A stretch of 64,000 bases of DNA from an uncultured Draconibacterium sp. (GCF_963674925.1 NZ_OY771647.1:2805501-2869500); one strand, 5' to 3'. Counted from the first letter of the stretch, positions 34,556 to 43,674 are shown. Notes: generated from the sequence alone by a model not told the origin. Translations and numbers: made by a program.

Positions 34556-35457
34556 GATAATATCAATCCAAGCGAGAACAGTAAAGTTAATGCCAGAGTT
34601 TGTAATGCCAGCCGTTTTAAAAAGGGATCAAGCTGACGACTGTCTTTTATGTGGAATATTTTTACAAGGTCGATAATAGAAACCGGCAATACCAACAGAA
34701 ATAACCATTGCCACGCCGTTTTTTGTTGCTGAACTGTAAAAATGATCAGTGCAATCCACGCCAATAAAATTAATGAAGTATGATAGATTCTGCTTTTAAT
34801 TGGCCCCAGTTTTACAGCAATGGTAATTTTTCCCGACTGTTTATCGTTTTTAATGTCGCGGGTATTGTTCAGGTTCAACACGCCGGTGCTGAATAAACCC
34901 ATACTAATGGCCGGCAGCCAAACAGCGGTTTCAATAGTATTGTTGTGCAGGTAAAAAACACCTATCACCGGTAGTAACCCGAAAAACAAAAACACAAACA
35001 AATCACCCAGACCAATATAACCGTACGATCGTTTTCCGGCGGTATAGAAATAAGCGGCTAAAAGTGCCAGAATTCCCAGCCCGATATATACAAAAAATGC
35101 AGTGGGACTATGGTGCCAGGTTCCTAAAAAGACCAAAATAAAACCCAAAAGAAAGCTTAATCCGGCAACAATAAACATCCCGGATTTCATTTCTTTGATG
35201 GTGATCTCTCCGCCCTGCATCGTTCGTGTTGGTCCCAAACGCTGATGATTGTCGGTTCCTTTTTGGAAATCACCGTAATCGTTGGCAAAGTTCGAGAACA
35301 CTTGTATCAGCGTAGCGGTGAGCATTGCAAGAATAAAAATAAGCCAGTTAAACCCATGCCAGAATGCCGCCAGTGCCGAGCCCATTAAAATGCCCGATAA
35401 TGCCAGTGGCAGTGTGCGTAACCGTGATGCTTTTACCCAACTTTTTGCTGTTGCCAT
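34552..35457 (-). CDS. menA: 1,4-dihydroxy-2-naphthoate polyprenyltransferase
   Basis: This 301-residue UbiA-superfamily membrane enzyme has about nine helices and two Asp-rich motifs: NDYGDFQKGTD (about 59-69) and the second around NNTRDIKNDKQSGK (about 197-210), which bind Mg-prenyl diphosphate. It attaches the polyprenyl tail to DHNA, giving demethylmenaquinone in the inner membrane. The start follows menB after 117 bp, a gap that holds a repeat element and a CCCGAC/GTCGGG hairpin. Confidence 0.95.
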   Translation of the reverse strand: MATAKSWVKASRLRTLPLALSGILMGSALAAFWHGFNWLIFILAMLTATLIQVFSNFANDYGDFQKGTDNHQRLGPTRTMQGGEITIKEMKSGMFIVAGLSFLLGFILVFLGTWHHSPTAFFVYIGLGILALLAAYFYTAGKRSYGYIGLGDLFVFLFFGLLPVIGVFYLHNNTIETAVWLPAISMGLFSTGVLNLNNTRDIKNDKQSGKITIAVKLGPIKSRIYHTSLILLAWIALIIFTVQQQKTAWQWLFLLVLPVSIIDLVKIFHIKDSRQLDPFLKRLALQTLALTLLFSLGLILS

Positions 35458-35574
35458 ACTTGATTTTGGATGCTAGATTCTGGATATTTGATACTGGATA
35501 CTGGATACCCCGACGCTGCGGTCGGGATTTCGCTTCGCTCAACTCGTAACTAGCGTCTCGTATCTCGCGACTAA
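35458..35574. repeat. repeat and hairpin inside the men operon (menB-menA gap)
   Basis: The gap carries reiterated CTGGATA / ATACTGGATACTGGATACC words, a CCCGAC-GCTGCG-GTCGGG hairpin (35509-35526), a TTTCGCTTCGCTCAAC stretch and CTCGTAACTAGCGTCTCG. It interrupts an otherwise tightly packed operon. Confidence 0.5.
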
Positions 35575-36399
35575 TTATGGGAATTTTGGGTATTTTTTAA
35601 AGTCAGGTTTACGTTTTTCTAGAAAAGCATGTTTCCCTTCCTGTGCTTCCTCGGTGAGGTAGTACAACAATGTTGCGTTTCCGGCAAATTCCTGAATCCC
35701 GATCTGTCCGTCGAGTTCAGCGTTCAATCCCAATTTTAGCATGCGCAAGGCCAGCGGACTGTGTTCCTGCATTTTTTGTGCCCAGGCAACCACCTCGTCC
35801 TCCAGTTGGTCGAGCGGAACAACTTTGTTTACCAATCCCATTTCAAGCGCTTCGGCGGCCGAGTACTGGCGACACATAAACCAAATCTCGCGGGCTTTCT
35901 TTTGCCCAACAACACTTGCAAGATACGACGATCCTAATCCTGCATCGAAGCTACCCACTTTTGGGCCGGTCTGGCCAAAAATGGCATTTTCGCTGGCAAT
36001 GCTGATATCGCAAACCACGTGCAATACGTGACCACCGCCAATGGCATAACCATTCACCATAGCAATTACAGGTTTGGGCATGCTGCGAATTTGTTTTTGC
36101 ACCTCCAGGATGTTTAATCTTGGGATACCGTTCTCATCAATATAACCACCGGTACCTTTAACATTCTGGTCGCCACCCGAGCAAAAAGCCTTATCGCCGG
36201 CACCTGTCAGTACAATTACATTAATGCGGTTGTCTTCGCGGCAAAGGTGCAAAGCATCGCTAATGTTGTTTACCGTAGTTGGACGGAATGCGTTGCGCAC
36301 CTGCTCGCGGTTGATGGTGATTTTGCCAATTCCATCGTAATAATCGAAAAAGATATCCTCGTATTCTTTAATGGTTTCCCATTGTCTTTTTGTACTCAT
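35575..36399 (-). CDS. menB: 1,4-dihydroxy-2-naphthoyl-CoA synthase
   Basis: This 274-residue crotonase-superfamily enzyme closes the ring of o-succinylbenzoyl-CoA. Motifs are CSGGDQNVKGTGGYI (about 73-87), the oxyanion-hole segment NGYAIGGGHVLHVVCD (about 116-131), FGQTGPKVGSFDAGLGSSYLA (about 141-161) with the catalytic Asp, and the C-terminal KRKPDFKKYPKFP that completes the neighbouring active site. It begins 12 bp after menD's stop. Confidence 0.97.
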   Translation of the reverse strand: MSTKRQWETIKEYEDIFFDYYDGIGKITINREQVRNAFRPTTVNNISDALHLCREDNRINVIVLTGAGDKAFCSGGDQNVKGTGGYIDENGIPRLNILEVQKQIRSMPKPVIAMVNGYAIGGGHVLHVVCDISIASENAIFGQTGPKVGSFDAGLGSSYLASVVGQKKAREIWFMCRQYSAAEALEMGLVNKVVPLDQLEDEVVAWAQKMQEHSPLALRMLKLGLNAELDGQIGIQEFAGNATLLYYLTEEAQEGKHAFLEKRKPDFKKYPKFP

Positions 36400-36411
36400 T
36401 GTATGTTGTTT

Positions 36412-38094
36412 TTATTGTTTTACAAACTTAAAAAGGCCCCGGAATGTTTTTGTATTCACCTCAGCGTCGGTGAAAACTTCCAGGATTGCCGGTTTTTTTC
36501 TTGTTGGGGAATACAGATCTGCAAGCGAGTCTTTTAATTCCGACTCATTTTCAGCACTTAAATAATCCAGCCCGAATGTTTGGGAAATACCTTGTGCTTT
36601 AAATTTGTTTTCGGCAAAAAAATGCTGCTGGAAAGCGGGTGATTCGCCCGGCCCTTTTATCAGACCAAAGATGTTCCCTCCGCCATTATTGATTACGATG
36701 ATCCGTAGATTTTCACCAAGGTAACTGTTCCAAAGCGCATTTGAATCGTAGAAAAACGACAAGTCGCCGATCAGCACCGTATTTATCTTTTCAGAGACAG
36801 ATGAATAACCTACCGCAGTTGACATTGGTCCGTCGATTCCGCTGGTACCACGATTACTTAAAAAAGTAGTGTTTTTTGCCCAGTCAGAAATTAATGCGTA
36901 TCGAACAGGTGAACTGTTTCCCAGGTGCACAACCGAATTTTCGGGAATTGCCTGGCCAACCTCTGCAATTACTTTCAGGTCAGAAAAAGGGCTTTCCAAA
37001 ATATATTTGTCCCGAAGCTGATTGACTTCGTTTTCTTTGTTTTTCCATCGTTGCAAATATTCCTGTTCATTCTCGCTTACTTCAGGGAGTAATTGAGAGA
37101 AAAAGGTCATTGCTTTAGTTTGCAAAACCTCAGTCAGCGATTGGTAAGTATCGTAATGATCGTTGGCGGGTGATAAGTGCCAGTGTTGACTTGCTTTGTT
37201 TTTGCGCAAAAATTGTTTCAGAGCTTTCGAAACAAAATGCCCGCCAAAAGTAATCAGAATATCCGGTTGAAAATCAACAGGTAGGTCAGCTAAAATGGCT
37301 GCCATCAGCGTATCGATACTTTCGCAAAAACTTTCATCATTCAGGTTTGCCAAATGTTCTTTTAAAACAACGGCTCCGGTTTTTTTACTATACGCTGCAA
37401 GAAGTTTTTCCAGTTTCGAATCCGGATTTTGTTGTCCGGCCAGTATAAGTATTTTTTTTGCTGCATTCAATTCAGTAGCTAACTTTTTCAGGCTTGCGTC
37501 ATCAATGTCTAAAACTGAACCTTTGGCATCAATTGCTTTTATGTTCGGTAATTTTTCGTTCAGTAAATCATGTAACGGTTCTTCCAGCGGAACATTAATA
37601 TGCACAGGTGCAGGTTTTCCTGAAATTGCAGCGTTAAGGCACTCGTTTATTTCGCGGGCAGCTTGCCACAGCTCTGTCTCCGATTCTTCCAGAGGGAGGT
37701 TGTATTCCTTTTTTACGAAATTGGAATAAATCCCTTTCTGATTGATGCACTGGTTTTCGAGCTGATCGATCCAGTACTCCGGGCGATCGGCAGTGATAAC
37801 GATCAGCGGAATATTTAAATAAAAAGCCTCGGCAATGGCAGGTGCGTAATTGAGTGTTGCTGTCCCCGAGCTGCAAACAATTGCAACAGGTTTATTCAGT
37901 GCCTGTGCCAAACCCATTGCAAAATAAGCCGCACTGCGTTCGTCAACCACGTTGCGGCAATTAAATAATCCGCCACCAACAAATGTGTGTATCATTGGCC
38001 CGTTTCGCGATCCGGGAGAAATAATCACGTCATTTATTCCCTTCTGATGAAGGAGTGCTGCCAGTTGTTGAACGTGTTTTTTAGTTGAGATCAT
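36412..38094 (-). CDS. menD: SEPHCHC synthase (2-succinyl-5-enolpyruvyl-6-hydroxy-3-cyclohexene-1-carboxylate synthase)
   Basis: This 560-residue thiamine-diphosphate enzyme adds the succinyl group of 2-oxoglutarate to isochorismate. It has the family start SPGSRNGPMIH (about 26-36), the activating Glu of NVVDERSAAYFAMG (about 52), CSSGTATLNYAPAIAEAFY, and ThDP binding around GDLSFFYDSNALWN and INNGGGNIFGLI. Its start overlaps menF by 14 bp. The next-step enzyme MenH is not found in this window. Confidence 0.96.
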   Translation of the reverse strand: MISTKKHVQQLAALLHQKGINDVIISPGSRNGPMIHTFVGGGLFNCRNVVDERSAAYFAMGLAQALNKPVAIVCSSGTATLNYAPAIAEAFYLNIPLIVITADRPEYWIDQLENQCINQKGIYSNFVKKEYNLPLEESETELWQAAREINECLNAAISGKPAPVHINVPLEEPLHDLLNEKLPNIKAIDAKGSVLDIDDASLKKLATELNAAKKILILAGQQNPDSKLEKLLAAYSKKTGAVVLKEHLANLNDESFCESIDTLMAAILADLPVDFQPDILITFGGHFVSKALKQFLRKNKASQHWHLSPANDHYDTYQSLTEVLQTKAMTFFSQLLPEVSENEQEYLQRWKNKENEVNQLRDKYILESPFSDLKVIAEVGQAIPENSVVHLGNSSPVRYALISDWAKNTTFLSNRGTSGIDGPMSTAVGYSSVSEKINTVLIGDLSFFYDSNALWNSYLGENLRIIVINNGGGNIFGLIKGPGESPAFQQHFFAENKFKAQGISQTFGLDYLSAENESELKDSLADLYSPTRKKPAILEVFTDAEVNTKTFRGLFKFVKQ

Positions 38095-39205
38095 TCTGTC
38101 GTATAGCTTCTATTGCCGATAACAAGGTTTTTGCTTTGTTGTTGGTCTCTTCCCATTCTTCTTCGGGAACCGACCGGGAAGTAATTCCGCCACCAGCATA
38201 AAGCATGTATTTCTGCGGAATAATTTCCATGCAGCGCAAATTTACAAATAATCTTACTGAATCTTTTAGCTGCCACGGACCAAGAAATCCGGCGTAGTAA
38301 CGTCGGTTGTGTTTTTCGACGGTACTTATGAATTTATCGGCCTTCGATTTTGGGAAACCACAAACTGCCGGCGTTGGGTGCAACTCGGCAATAAAATCAC
38401 CCAAACAGTCGTCCAGTTTCTTTTTGGCAAACAGAAAACTGGTAAACAGGTGCGCCACTTTTCCACTTTCAAGTGTTTCCGGGCCGCGTGTGGTATATCG
38501 GTGAATATCGAACCGATACAACAAATCAACCAGGTAGCGCGAAACAAAAGCTTGTTCTTCAATATCCTTCGTGCTCCAGCCGTATTCTGTTCCCGAAACA
38601 CGGGGCTGCGTACCAGCCAGCGAAACGGTTTCCATCGTTTTGCCTTCCGATTTCAGCAGGATTTCGGGTGTAGCTCCCATCCACAAACCGGCTTTTGGCA
38701 GGTTTACCATATACACAAAAGCGTTTGGCGTTTGTTCGAATAACTGGGTGTACAATTTGCCCAATGATTCATCTTTTCGGTCAATCGGAATAATGCGCGA
38801 AACAATAGCTTTTGCCAGTTTCGTATTTTTTATGGTATTTACTGTTTGCTCAATATCGGAAAGATATTCTTCCTTTTCAATTATGTAGTGCGATGTGTAG
38901 TTCGCCTCTTCCTTTTGGCAGACTTTTACATCATTCATATCGAGCTGGAGGATTTCCTTAAGCCCCGTTTTGTAAATATCAGGTTTTAACAGAATCAGCG
39001 GTGTCTCTTCGCTAACGTGATAAGGCGCAAAAACAAATCCTTCCTGCCCGTTTAAGCGGCTTACCTCGTTGGGATAAATTAAGGCTTCCTGGCACGAAAT
39101 AAGCAACTCAAGCGTTTTATCACCGGGCACAGACCAGAGGGCAAAAGAGCAGTTTTTGTTAACGAGTTCGTCGATCAGATGTATTAATCTTTCGTTATCG
39201 GTCAT
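38081..39205 (-). CDS. menF: isochorismate synthase
   Basis: This 374-residue chorismate-utilising enzyme converts chorismate to isochorismate, the committed step. The C-terminal catalytic domain contains GATPEILLKSEG, SLAGTQPR, ELHPTPAVCGFPK (about 281-293), YAGFLGPW and LFVNLRCMEI, with the GGGITSRSVPEEEWEET tail carrying a Mg-ligand Glu. Pyruvate-lyase and glutamine-amidotransferase features are absent, so it is MenF rather than PabB or TrpE. Both ends overlap neighbours (11 and 14 bp). Confidence 0.95.
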   Translation of the reverse strand: MTDNERLIHLIDELVNKNCSFALWSVPGDKTLELLISCQEALIYPNEVSRLNGQEGFVFAPYHVSEETPLILLKPDIYKTGLKEILQLDMNDVKVCQKEEANYTSHYIIEKEEYLSDIEQTVNTIKNTKLAKAIVSRIIPIDRKDESLGKLYTQLFEQTPNAFVYMVNLPKAGLWMGATPEILLKSEGKTMETVSLAGTQPRVSGTEYGWSTKDIEEQAFVSRYLVDLLYRFDIHRYTTRGPETLESGKVAHLFTSFLFAKKKLDDCLGDFIAELHPTPAVCGFPKSKADKFISTVEKHNRRYYAGFLGPWQLKDSVRLFVNLRCMEIIPQKYMLYAGGGITSRSVPEEEWEETNNKAKTLLSAIEAIRQNDLN

Positions 39206-39632
39206 TCTTTTCAGTAATCATATTGGTAACACGTACAGATGAAATCAATCTCCCTTCTTCATTGCAAATATCAACATTCCACACATGCGTTTGTTTGCCC
39301 TGGTGAACGATTTTTGCAACCGCCAATGCCTTGCCTTTTTTTAACACGCCTGTGTGATTGCCGTTTACCATAATTCCCAATACATCGTAGGCATTCATGT
39401 CAACTAATAACATGCTGCCCAAACCCGCAAGTGTTTCGCCCATTGCAAGGTTGGCGCCGCCGTGTAAAATGCCTCCCGGGCGTGAGTTTTTTTCAGAAAG
39501 ATCCAACATCCCCTCAACACTTCCATCTCCAATTTTTGTAATCTCAATTCCGAGGCTCCCGACAAGTGTGTCTTTAATGGCCTGATTGATTAGCTCAACA
39601 GGTGTATCGAATGATAATTGTGTAAAATCCAT
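39195..39632 (-). CDS. hotdog-fold thioesterase, probable DHNA-CoA thioesterase
   Basis: This 145-residue PaaI/YdiI-type single hotdog domain has the signature RPGGILHGGANLAMGETLAG (about 51-70), in which HGG and the following Glu form the active site. It is the first gene of the menaquinone operon and overlaps menF by 11 bp. In E. coli and cyanobacteria, related enzymes (MenI) hydrolyse DHNA-CoA after MenB. The pathway lacks any other local thioesterase, so a MenI role is a strong contextual inference. Confidence 0.85.
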   Translation of the reverse strand: MDFTQLSFDTPVELINQAIKDTLVGSLGIEITKIGDGSVEGMLDLSEKNSRPGGILHGGANLAMGETLAGLGSMLLVDMNAYDVLGIMVNGNHTGVLKKGKALAVAKIVHQGKQTHVWNVDICNEEGRLISSVRVTNMITEKNDR

Positions 39633-39818
39633 AGTGCTATCCTAAATCGAGACTAAAATAAGTGATAGTTTTCGAAAATTGCCAAAATGGGTTTTGTAAT
39701 TTTAGGTTGAATTTCGAAATCGGGTAGATTGTGGTGGTATTTAACAAGCCTTTAATGTTAAACAGCTGCTATAATTTTTTTACATTTGTTTTTCATAAAT
39801 CAACTTAAATAGAACCAA

Positions 39819-40577
39819 ATGAGTATTTCCAGAAGAAACTTCTTATACAAATCAACCGCAGGAGCAGTGGCTGCTGCAAGTATTTCAAGTATCGTTTCGG
39901 CATGTGTTTCAGAACCGAAACAAAAGGCAGCATCAATTTTTGCAAAAGGCAATACGGTATTGTTTCAGGGGGATTCGATCACAGATGCCGGTCGCGACAA
40001 ACAAAACGAAACGCCAAACCGGGCATGGTCGTTTGGAAATGGTTATGCGCTTTTGGCAGCTTCACAACTATTAAATACCTATCCTGAAGAACAACTTACT
40101 ATCTACAACCGGGGGATTAGTGGTAATAAGGTTTTTCAACTGGCCGACCGCTGGGACAAAGATTGTATGGAATTAAAACCTGATGTGCTGAGTATTTTAA
40201 TAGGAGTGAACGACTACTGGCACACTCGCGATGGTCATTACGACGGCACCATTGAGATTTATGAGAACGATTACCGTGCATTGCTAAAACGTACACAAGA
40301 AGCTTTTCCGGGTATAAAATTGGTTTTGTGCGAGCCATTTTATGTGCTTAAAACAAGTGCAGTTGACGAAACATGGATTGAGCCGATGCAACAATACCAG
40401 GTGGCGGCAAAAAAGATATCAGACGAATTTGAAACCATTTGGGTACCTTTTCAGAAAGTATTTGATGAGGCGATTAAACACGCTCCGGGAACCTATTGGA
40501 CACCCGATGGAGTGCACCCATCAATGGCAGGCGCCGAATTAATGGCCGAGGCCTGGCTGAAAGCTGTTGGCGAATAG
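39819..40577 (+). CDS. SGNH/GDSL hydrolase, Tat-type lipoprotein
   Basis: This 252-residue esterase-fold enzyme has the twin-arginine motif SRRNFL, a hydrophobic region and a lipobox IVSAC (Cys about 29), indicating Tat export and lipidation. SGNH blocks are visible: FQGDSITDAG (nucleophile Ser about 53), the Gly block GISGN, GVNDYWH (Asn) and PDGVHPS near the C-terminus (Asp-His). It probably removes acetyl or other acyl groups from carbohydrates outside the cytoplasm; the substrate is unknown. It is divergent from the men operon. A TACATTTG box lies at 39781-39788. Confidence 0.9.
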   Translation: MSISRRNFLYKSTAGAVAAASISSIVSACVSEPKQKAASIFAKGNTVLFQGDSITDAGRDKQNETPNRAWSFGNGYALLAASQLLNTYPEEQLTIYNRGISGNKVFQLADRWDKDCMELKPDVLSILIGVNDYWHTRDGHYDGTIEIYENDYRALLKRTQEAFPGIKLVLCEPFYVLKTSAVDETWIEPMQQYQVAAKKISDEFETIWVPFQKVFDEAIKHAPGTYWTPDGVHPSMAGAELMAEAWLKAVGE

Positions 40578-40599
40578 AGGCACAGAATTTCCAATAATC

Positions 40600-40647
40600 A
40601 ATATCCAATTTTGAATGATCAATTCTTCAATATTGGATATTTTTTAT
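40600..40647. terminator. bidirectional hairpin between SGNH hydrolase and MATE genes
   Basis: A long hairpin of 15 pairs with one mismatch (40600-40615 with 40626-40641) is followed by TTTTTTATTT. It is built from the reiterated words AATATCCAAT and ATTGGATATT. Confidence 0.65.
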
Positions 40648-40660
40648 TTCCATGCCAGAA

Positions 40661-41971
40661 TTAATCATTTCCGCTAATTGGAGTCAGGATTGTTTTTTTG
40701 TATAAGAGCGATAAAATAACTCCCCTCGAAAACATGAAAAGCAACATTCCCACCCATAAGGCATGATTATTCCATACCGGATTTAAGAAATAATATACCG
40801 GGGCAAAAATCAGAAAAGTTGAAACCAACAAGCTGTTTCTCATGGGGCGCGATGCTGTTGCCCCGATGTAGATTCCATCCCAAATGAATGAGCCAACACT
40901 GGCAATTGGAATAAGTACCACCCAAATAAGAAATTGCTGGGCAGTTTGGATTACATCTTTTTGAGAGGTGAGTAGTTTTAAAATAAAATTGGTGCCCGTC
41001 CAGTAGAGTAGGGTAAAAGTAATTGCCAGTGCCAGTCCCCAGTAAAGTAGCAGTTTTACTACTTTTTTTAAGTTGTCAATTTGTTTGGCTCCTATAAATT
41101 TGCCAACCAATGCTTCGCCGGCAAAGGCAAAACCATCGATAAAAAAGGAGAAGAACATTAAAAACTGAAGTAATATTGAATTTACGGCAAGTACAGTGTC
41201 GTTAATGCTGGCCGATTTCGAGGTAAAAAAAGTGAATACAACTATAATACAGAAAGTTCGGATGAAAATATCAGAATTCACCTTAAAGAAACTCGACATA
41301 AATTTTAGGTCGATAATTCCTGCTTTGGTGACTTTGGGTAACATACTTCTGTATTTTTTCAGTAACAGAATAATGGCGGTTAATAACCCAATATATTGCG
41401 AAATAGCCGTTCCTAAAGCTACGCCTTCTGATTTCATATCAAGGCCAAAAACAAAAAATGCACTCAACAGAATATTAACAACATTAACCACAATTGCGAT
41501 AATCATCGGGTAGCGTGCATTTTGCATACCCAAAAACCACCCGCTAAAAACAAACAGACTTAAAGCGGCAGGTGCGGCCCAAACACGGATACGGAAATAG
41601 GCTTCGGCAAGTTTTTCAACTTCCGGACTTCCGCCTATAACTTTAAAACTTGCCCAGGCAATGGGCGACTGAAGCAGTAGTATAAAAACACTGATAATAA
41701 TGGTTAGCAATAATGCCCGAACCAGAATTGTAATAGCCTCGGTCGGTTTTTTTTCACCAAAAGCCTGTGCTGTAAAACCGGAGGTACTCATTCGTAGAAA
41801 ACCAAATCCCCAGTAAATGATATTAAAAATTACGCTACCCAGTGAAATGGCACCAATGTATACGTCCGATCCGAGGTGTCCCATCAGGGCCAGATCAATC
41901 AATCCAAGTAACGGAACAGTTATGTTACTGATGATATTGGGAAGGGCAAGTTTTAAAATACTTTTATTCAT
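40661..41971 (-). CDS. MATE family efflux transporter (DinF-like)
   Basis: This 436-residue protein has 12 helices in two homologous halves. The N-terminus LALPNIISNITVPLLGLIDLALMGHLGS is typical of DinF-branch MATE pumps, with GFLRMSTSGFTAQAFGEKK in the first half and GFAFAGEALVGKFIGAK marking the second. It exports cationic drugs or metabolites against Na+ or H+. Helix 1 carries the conserved Asp. It is monocistronic, with a TAnnTTTG box about 18 bp upstream. Confidence 0.93.
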   Translation of the reverse strand: MNKSILKLALPNIISNITVPLLGLIDLALMGHLGSDVYIGAISLGSVIFNIIYWGFGFLRMSTSGFTAQAFGEKKPTEAITILVRALLLTIIISVFILLLQSPIAWASFKVIGGSPEVEKLAEAYFRIRVWAAPAALSLFVFSGWFLGMQNARYPMIIAIVVNVVNILLSAFFVFGLDMKSEGVALGTAISQYIGLLTAIILLLKKYRSMLPKVTKAGIIDLKFMSSFFKVNSDIFIRTFCIIVVFTFFTSKSASINDTVLAVNSILLQFLMFFSFFIDGFAFAGEALVGKFIGAKQIDNLKKVVKLLLYWGLALAITFTLLYWTGTNFILKLLTSQKDVIQTAQQFLIWVVLIPIASVGSFIWDGIYIGATASRPMRNSLLVSTFLIFAPVYYFLNPVWNNHALWVGMLLFMFSRGVILSLLYKKTILTPISGND

Positions 41972-41988
41972 CCTTTTTTAGTGAGGGG

Positions 41989-41996
41989 CAAAGGTA
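41989..41996 (-). promoter_or_regulatory. -7 promoter element of the MATE gene
   Basis: TACCTTTG on the minus strand, 17 bp before the start codon. Confidence 0.5.
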
Positions 41997-42170
41997 ATAT
42001 TATTGATCAGGCCAGTAAAAAGATAAAAGTAAATAAATATTTTTCGGTCTCATTTCTGCTTGTAGACAGGGGTTTTAGCTCAATTCTATGGTTTAAATCA
42101 TTGAAGTTCTGTATTTATTAATTCCTTCTATGAACAATAAAGGATTTCAATGTGTTTTATTATTCGAAGA

Positions 42171-42202
42171 TTTGGATTAATTCTAAATAGCGTCTATTTT
42201 TG
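42171..42202 (+). promoter_or_regulatory. promoter of the Mn-type SOD gene
   Basis: -33 TTTG (42171-42174) and -7 TATTTTTG (42195-42202) with 20 bp between them. The ATG is 43 bp downstream. Confidence 0.75.
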
Positions 42203-42245
42203 CTAAAGAGAAATAAACATATTTAAATCTTTAAATAATAAAAAA

Positions 42246-42845
42246 ATGGCATTTGAATTACCAAAATTAGGATACGATTACACGGCACTGGAGCCACATA
42301 TTGATGCAAGAACGATGGAGATCCATCACAGTAAGCACCACGCAGGTTATACAACAAACCTGAATGGGGCAATTGAAGGAACTGATCTTGCAGGAAAATC
42401 AATAGAAGAAATTTTAAGTGGTGTGTCGGGTCAATCAGTAGCAGTACGTAACAATGGTGGTGGATTTTATAACCACAATTTGTACTGGGAAGTAATTGCA
42501 CCGGGTGGTGCACCGGCTCCGGAAGGAGTTTTATTAGATGCAGTAAATGATTCATTTGGAAGCATAGAAAATTTTCAGGAAGCCTTCGTCAAGGCAGCTT
42601 TGACTCGCTTTGGGTCAGGTTGGGCATGGTTGGTTCTTCAAAACAATAAGCTGGTGGTTTCGTCTACGCCCAATCAGGATAATCCGCTGATGGATGTGGC
42701 CGAAGTTCAGGGAACTCCAATTTTGGGGATTGATGTATGGGAACATGCATATTACCTGAACTACCAAAACAGACGTCCGGATTATGTGAATGCATTCTGG
42801 AATCTCATCAACTGGGATGAAGTCGCCAGGCGGTTTAAAGGTTAG
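42246..42845 (+). CDS. superoxide dismutase, Mn-type motifs
   Basis: This 199-residue Fe/Mn SOD converts superoxide to O2 and H2O2 in the cytoplasm. Metal ligands are His27 (MEIHHSKHH), His77 (YNHNLYW), Asp163 and His167 (DVWEHAYY). The outer-sphere residues point to manganese: Gly71-73 (NNGGGFYNH) where Fe enzymes have Ala-Gln, and Gln144 in TPNQDNPL where they have Ala. It is followed by its own terminator and then, 250 bp on, by a second SOD with Fe-type residues. The metal assignment is inferred from motifs. Confidence 0.95.
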   Translation: MAFELPKLGYDYTALEPHIDARTMEIHHSKHHAGYTTNLNGAIEGTDLAGKSIEEILSGVSGQSVAVRNNGGGFYNHNLYWEVIAPGGAPAPEGVLLDAVNDSFGSIENFQEAFVKAALTRFGSGWAWLVLQNNKLVVSSTPNQDNPLMDVAEVQGTPILGIDVWEHAYYLNYQNRRPDYVNAFWNLINWDEVARRFKG

Positions 42846-42862
42846 TTGATTTTTGGTTTTTT

Positions 42863-42889
42863 CCCCGGGGCAGAGGCTCCGGGGTTTTT
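42863..42889 (+). terminator. terminator after the Mn-type SOD gene
   Basis: CCCCGG (42863-42868) pairs with CCGGGG (42879-42884), flanked by TTTTTT and TTTTTA, 18 bp after the stop. Confidence 0.7.
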
Positions 42890-43095
42890 ATTGCCCTCTT
42901 GTATTGTTTTATGTTAATCAAGATCTTCATCGTCAGAATTATAGCCTCTTTTGCACCTTTTTTCGCGATTCTAATTCGCTCAAGTTTTATTTAAACTCCT
43001 TCCAAATTAAAGTTATCACTAATCCTTTTTGCCCCAAAAACGTTGTACCTTTAGCAGACAAAAATCAAATTAGTAATCTTTAAACAAGGAAAATT

Positions 43096-43674
43096 ATGGC
43101 ATTTAGTTTACCAAAACTTCCGTATGCAAATAATGCATTGGAACCAGTAATAAGTGAAAAAACAATCGAGTTCCACTATGGCAAACACCACCAGGCTTAT
43201 GTGAATAACGTAAATAGCCTGATTGAAGGAACTGAGTTTGAAAATGCAAGTTTGGAAGACATTATTAAAAAGGCCGAAGGTGGTATTTTTAATAACGGAG
43301 CACAGGTTTGGAACCACACTTTCTATTTTATGCAATTTAGTCCTGATGGTTGTAAAGAACCAAAGGATGAATTAAAAGCAGCCATTGATGCTAAATTTGG
43401 ATCGTTTGATGCTTTTAAAGAGGCATTTTCGAAAGCAGCTGCCACTTTGTTTGGCTCGGGCTGGGCATGGTTGGTTGTTGATGAAAACGGCGAACTGGAA
43501 ATCGTTCAGACAAGTAATGCAGGTAACCCTTTACGCGATGGTAAAAAACCGCTACTAACCTGCGATGTTTGGGAGCATGCCTACTACCTGGATAAGCAAA
43601 ATGCACGTCCTGCTTATGTTGCCGACTTTTGGAAAATTGTAGATTGGAAAGTTGTTTCAGAACGTTTTGCTTAA
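43096..43674 (+). CDS. superoxide dismutase, Fe-type motifs
   Basis: This 192-residue Fe/Mn SOD has ligands His27 (IEFHYGKHH), His74 (VWNHTFYF), Asp157 and His161 (CDVWEHAYYL). Here the outer-sphere Gln is in the first domain (Gln70 in NNGAQVWNH) and Ala142 replaces the distal Gln (TSNAGNPL), the iron-enzyme pattern. It is paralogous to the preceding gene. A near-match -7 box (TACCTTTA) lies about 47 bp upstream. The small winged-helix gene begins 15 bp after its stop and is probably cotranscribed. Confidence 0.95.
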   Translation: MAFSLPKLPYANNALEPVISEKTIEFHYGKHHQAYVNNVNSLIEGTEFENASLEDIIKKAEGGIFNNGAQVWNHTFYFMQFSPDGCKEPKDELKAAIDAKFGSFDAFKEAFSKAAATLFGSGWAWLVVDENGELEIVQTSNAGNPLRDGKKPLLTCDVWEHAYYLDKQNARPAYVADFWKIVDWKVVSERFA

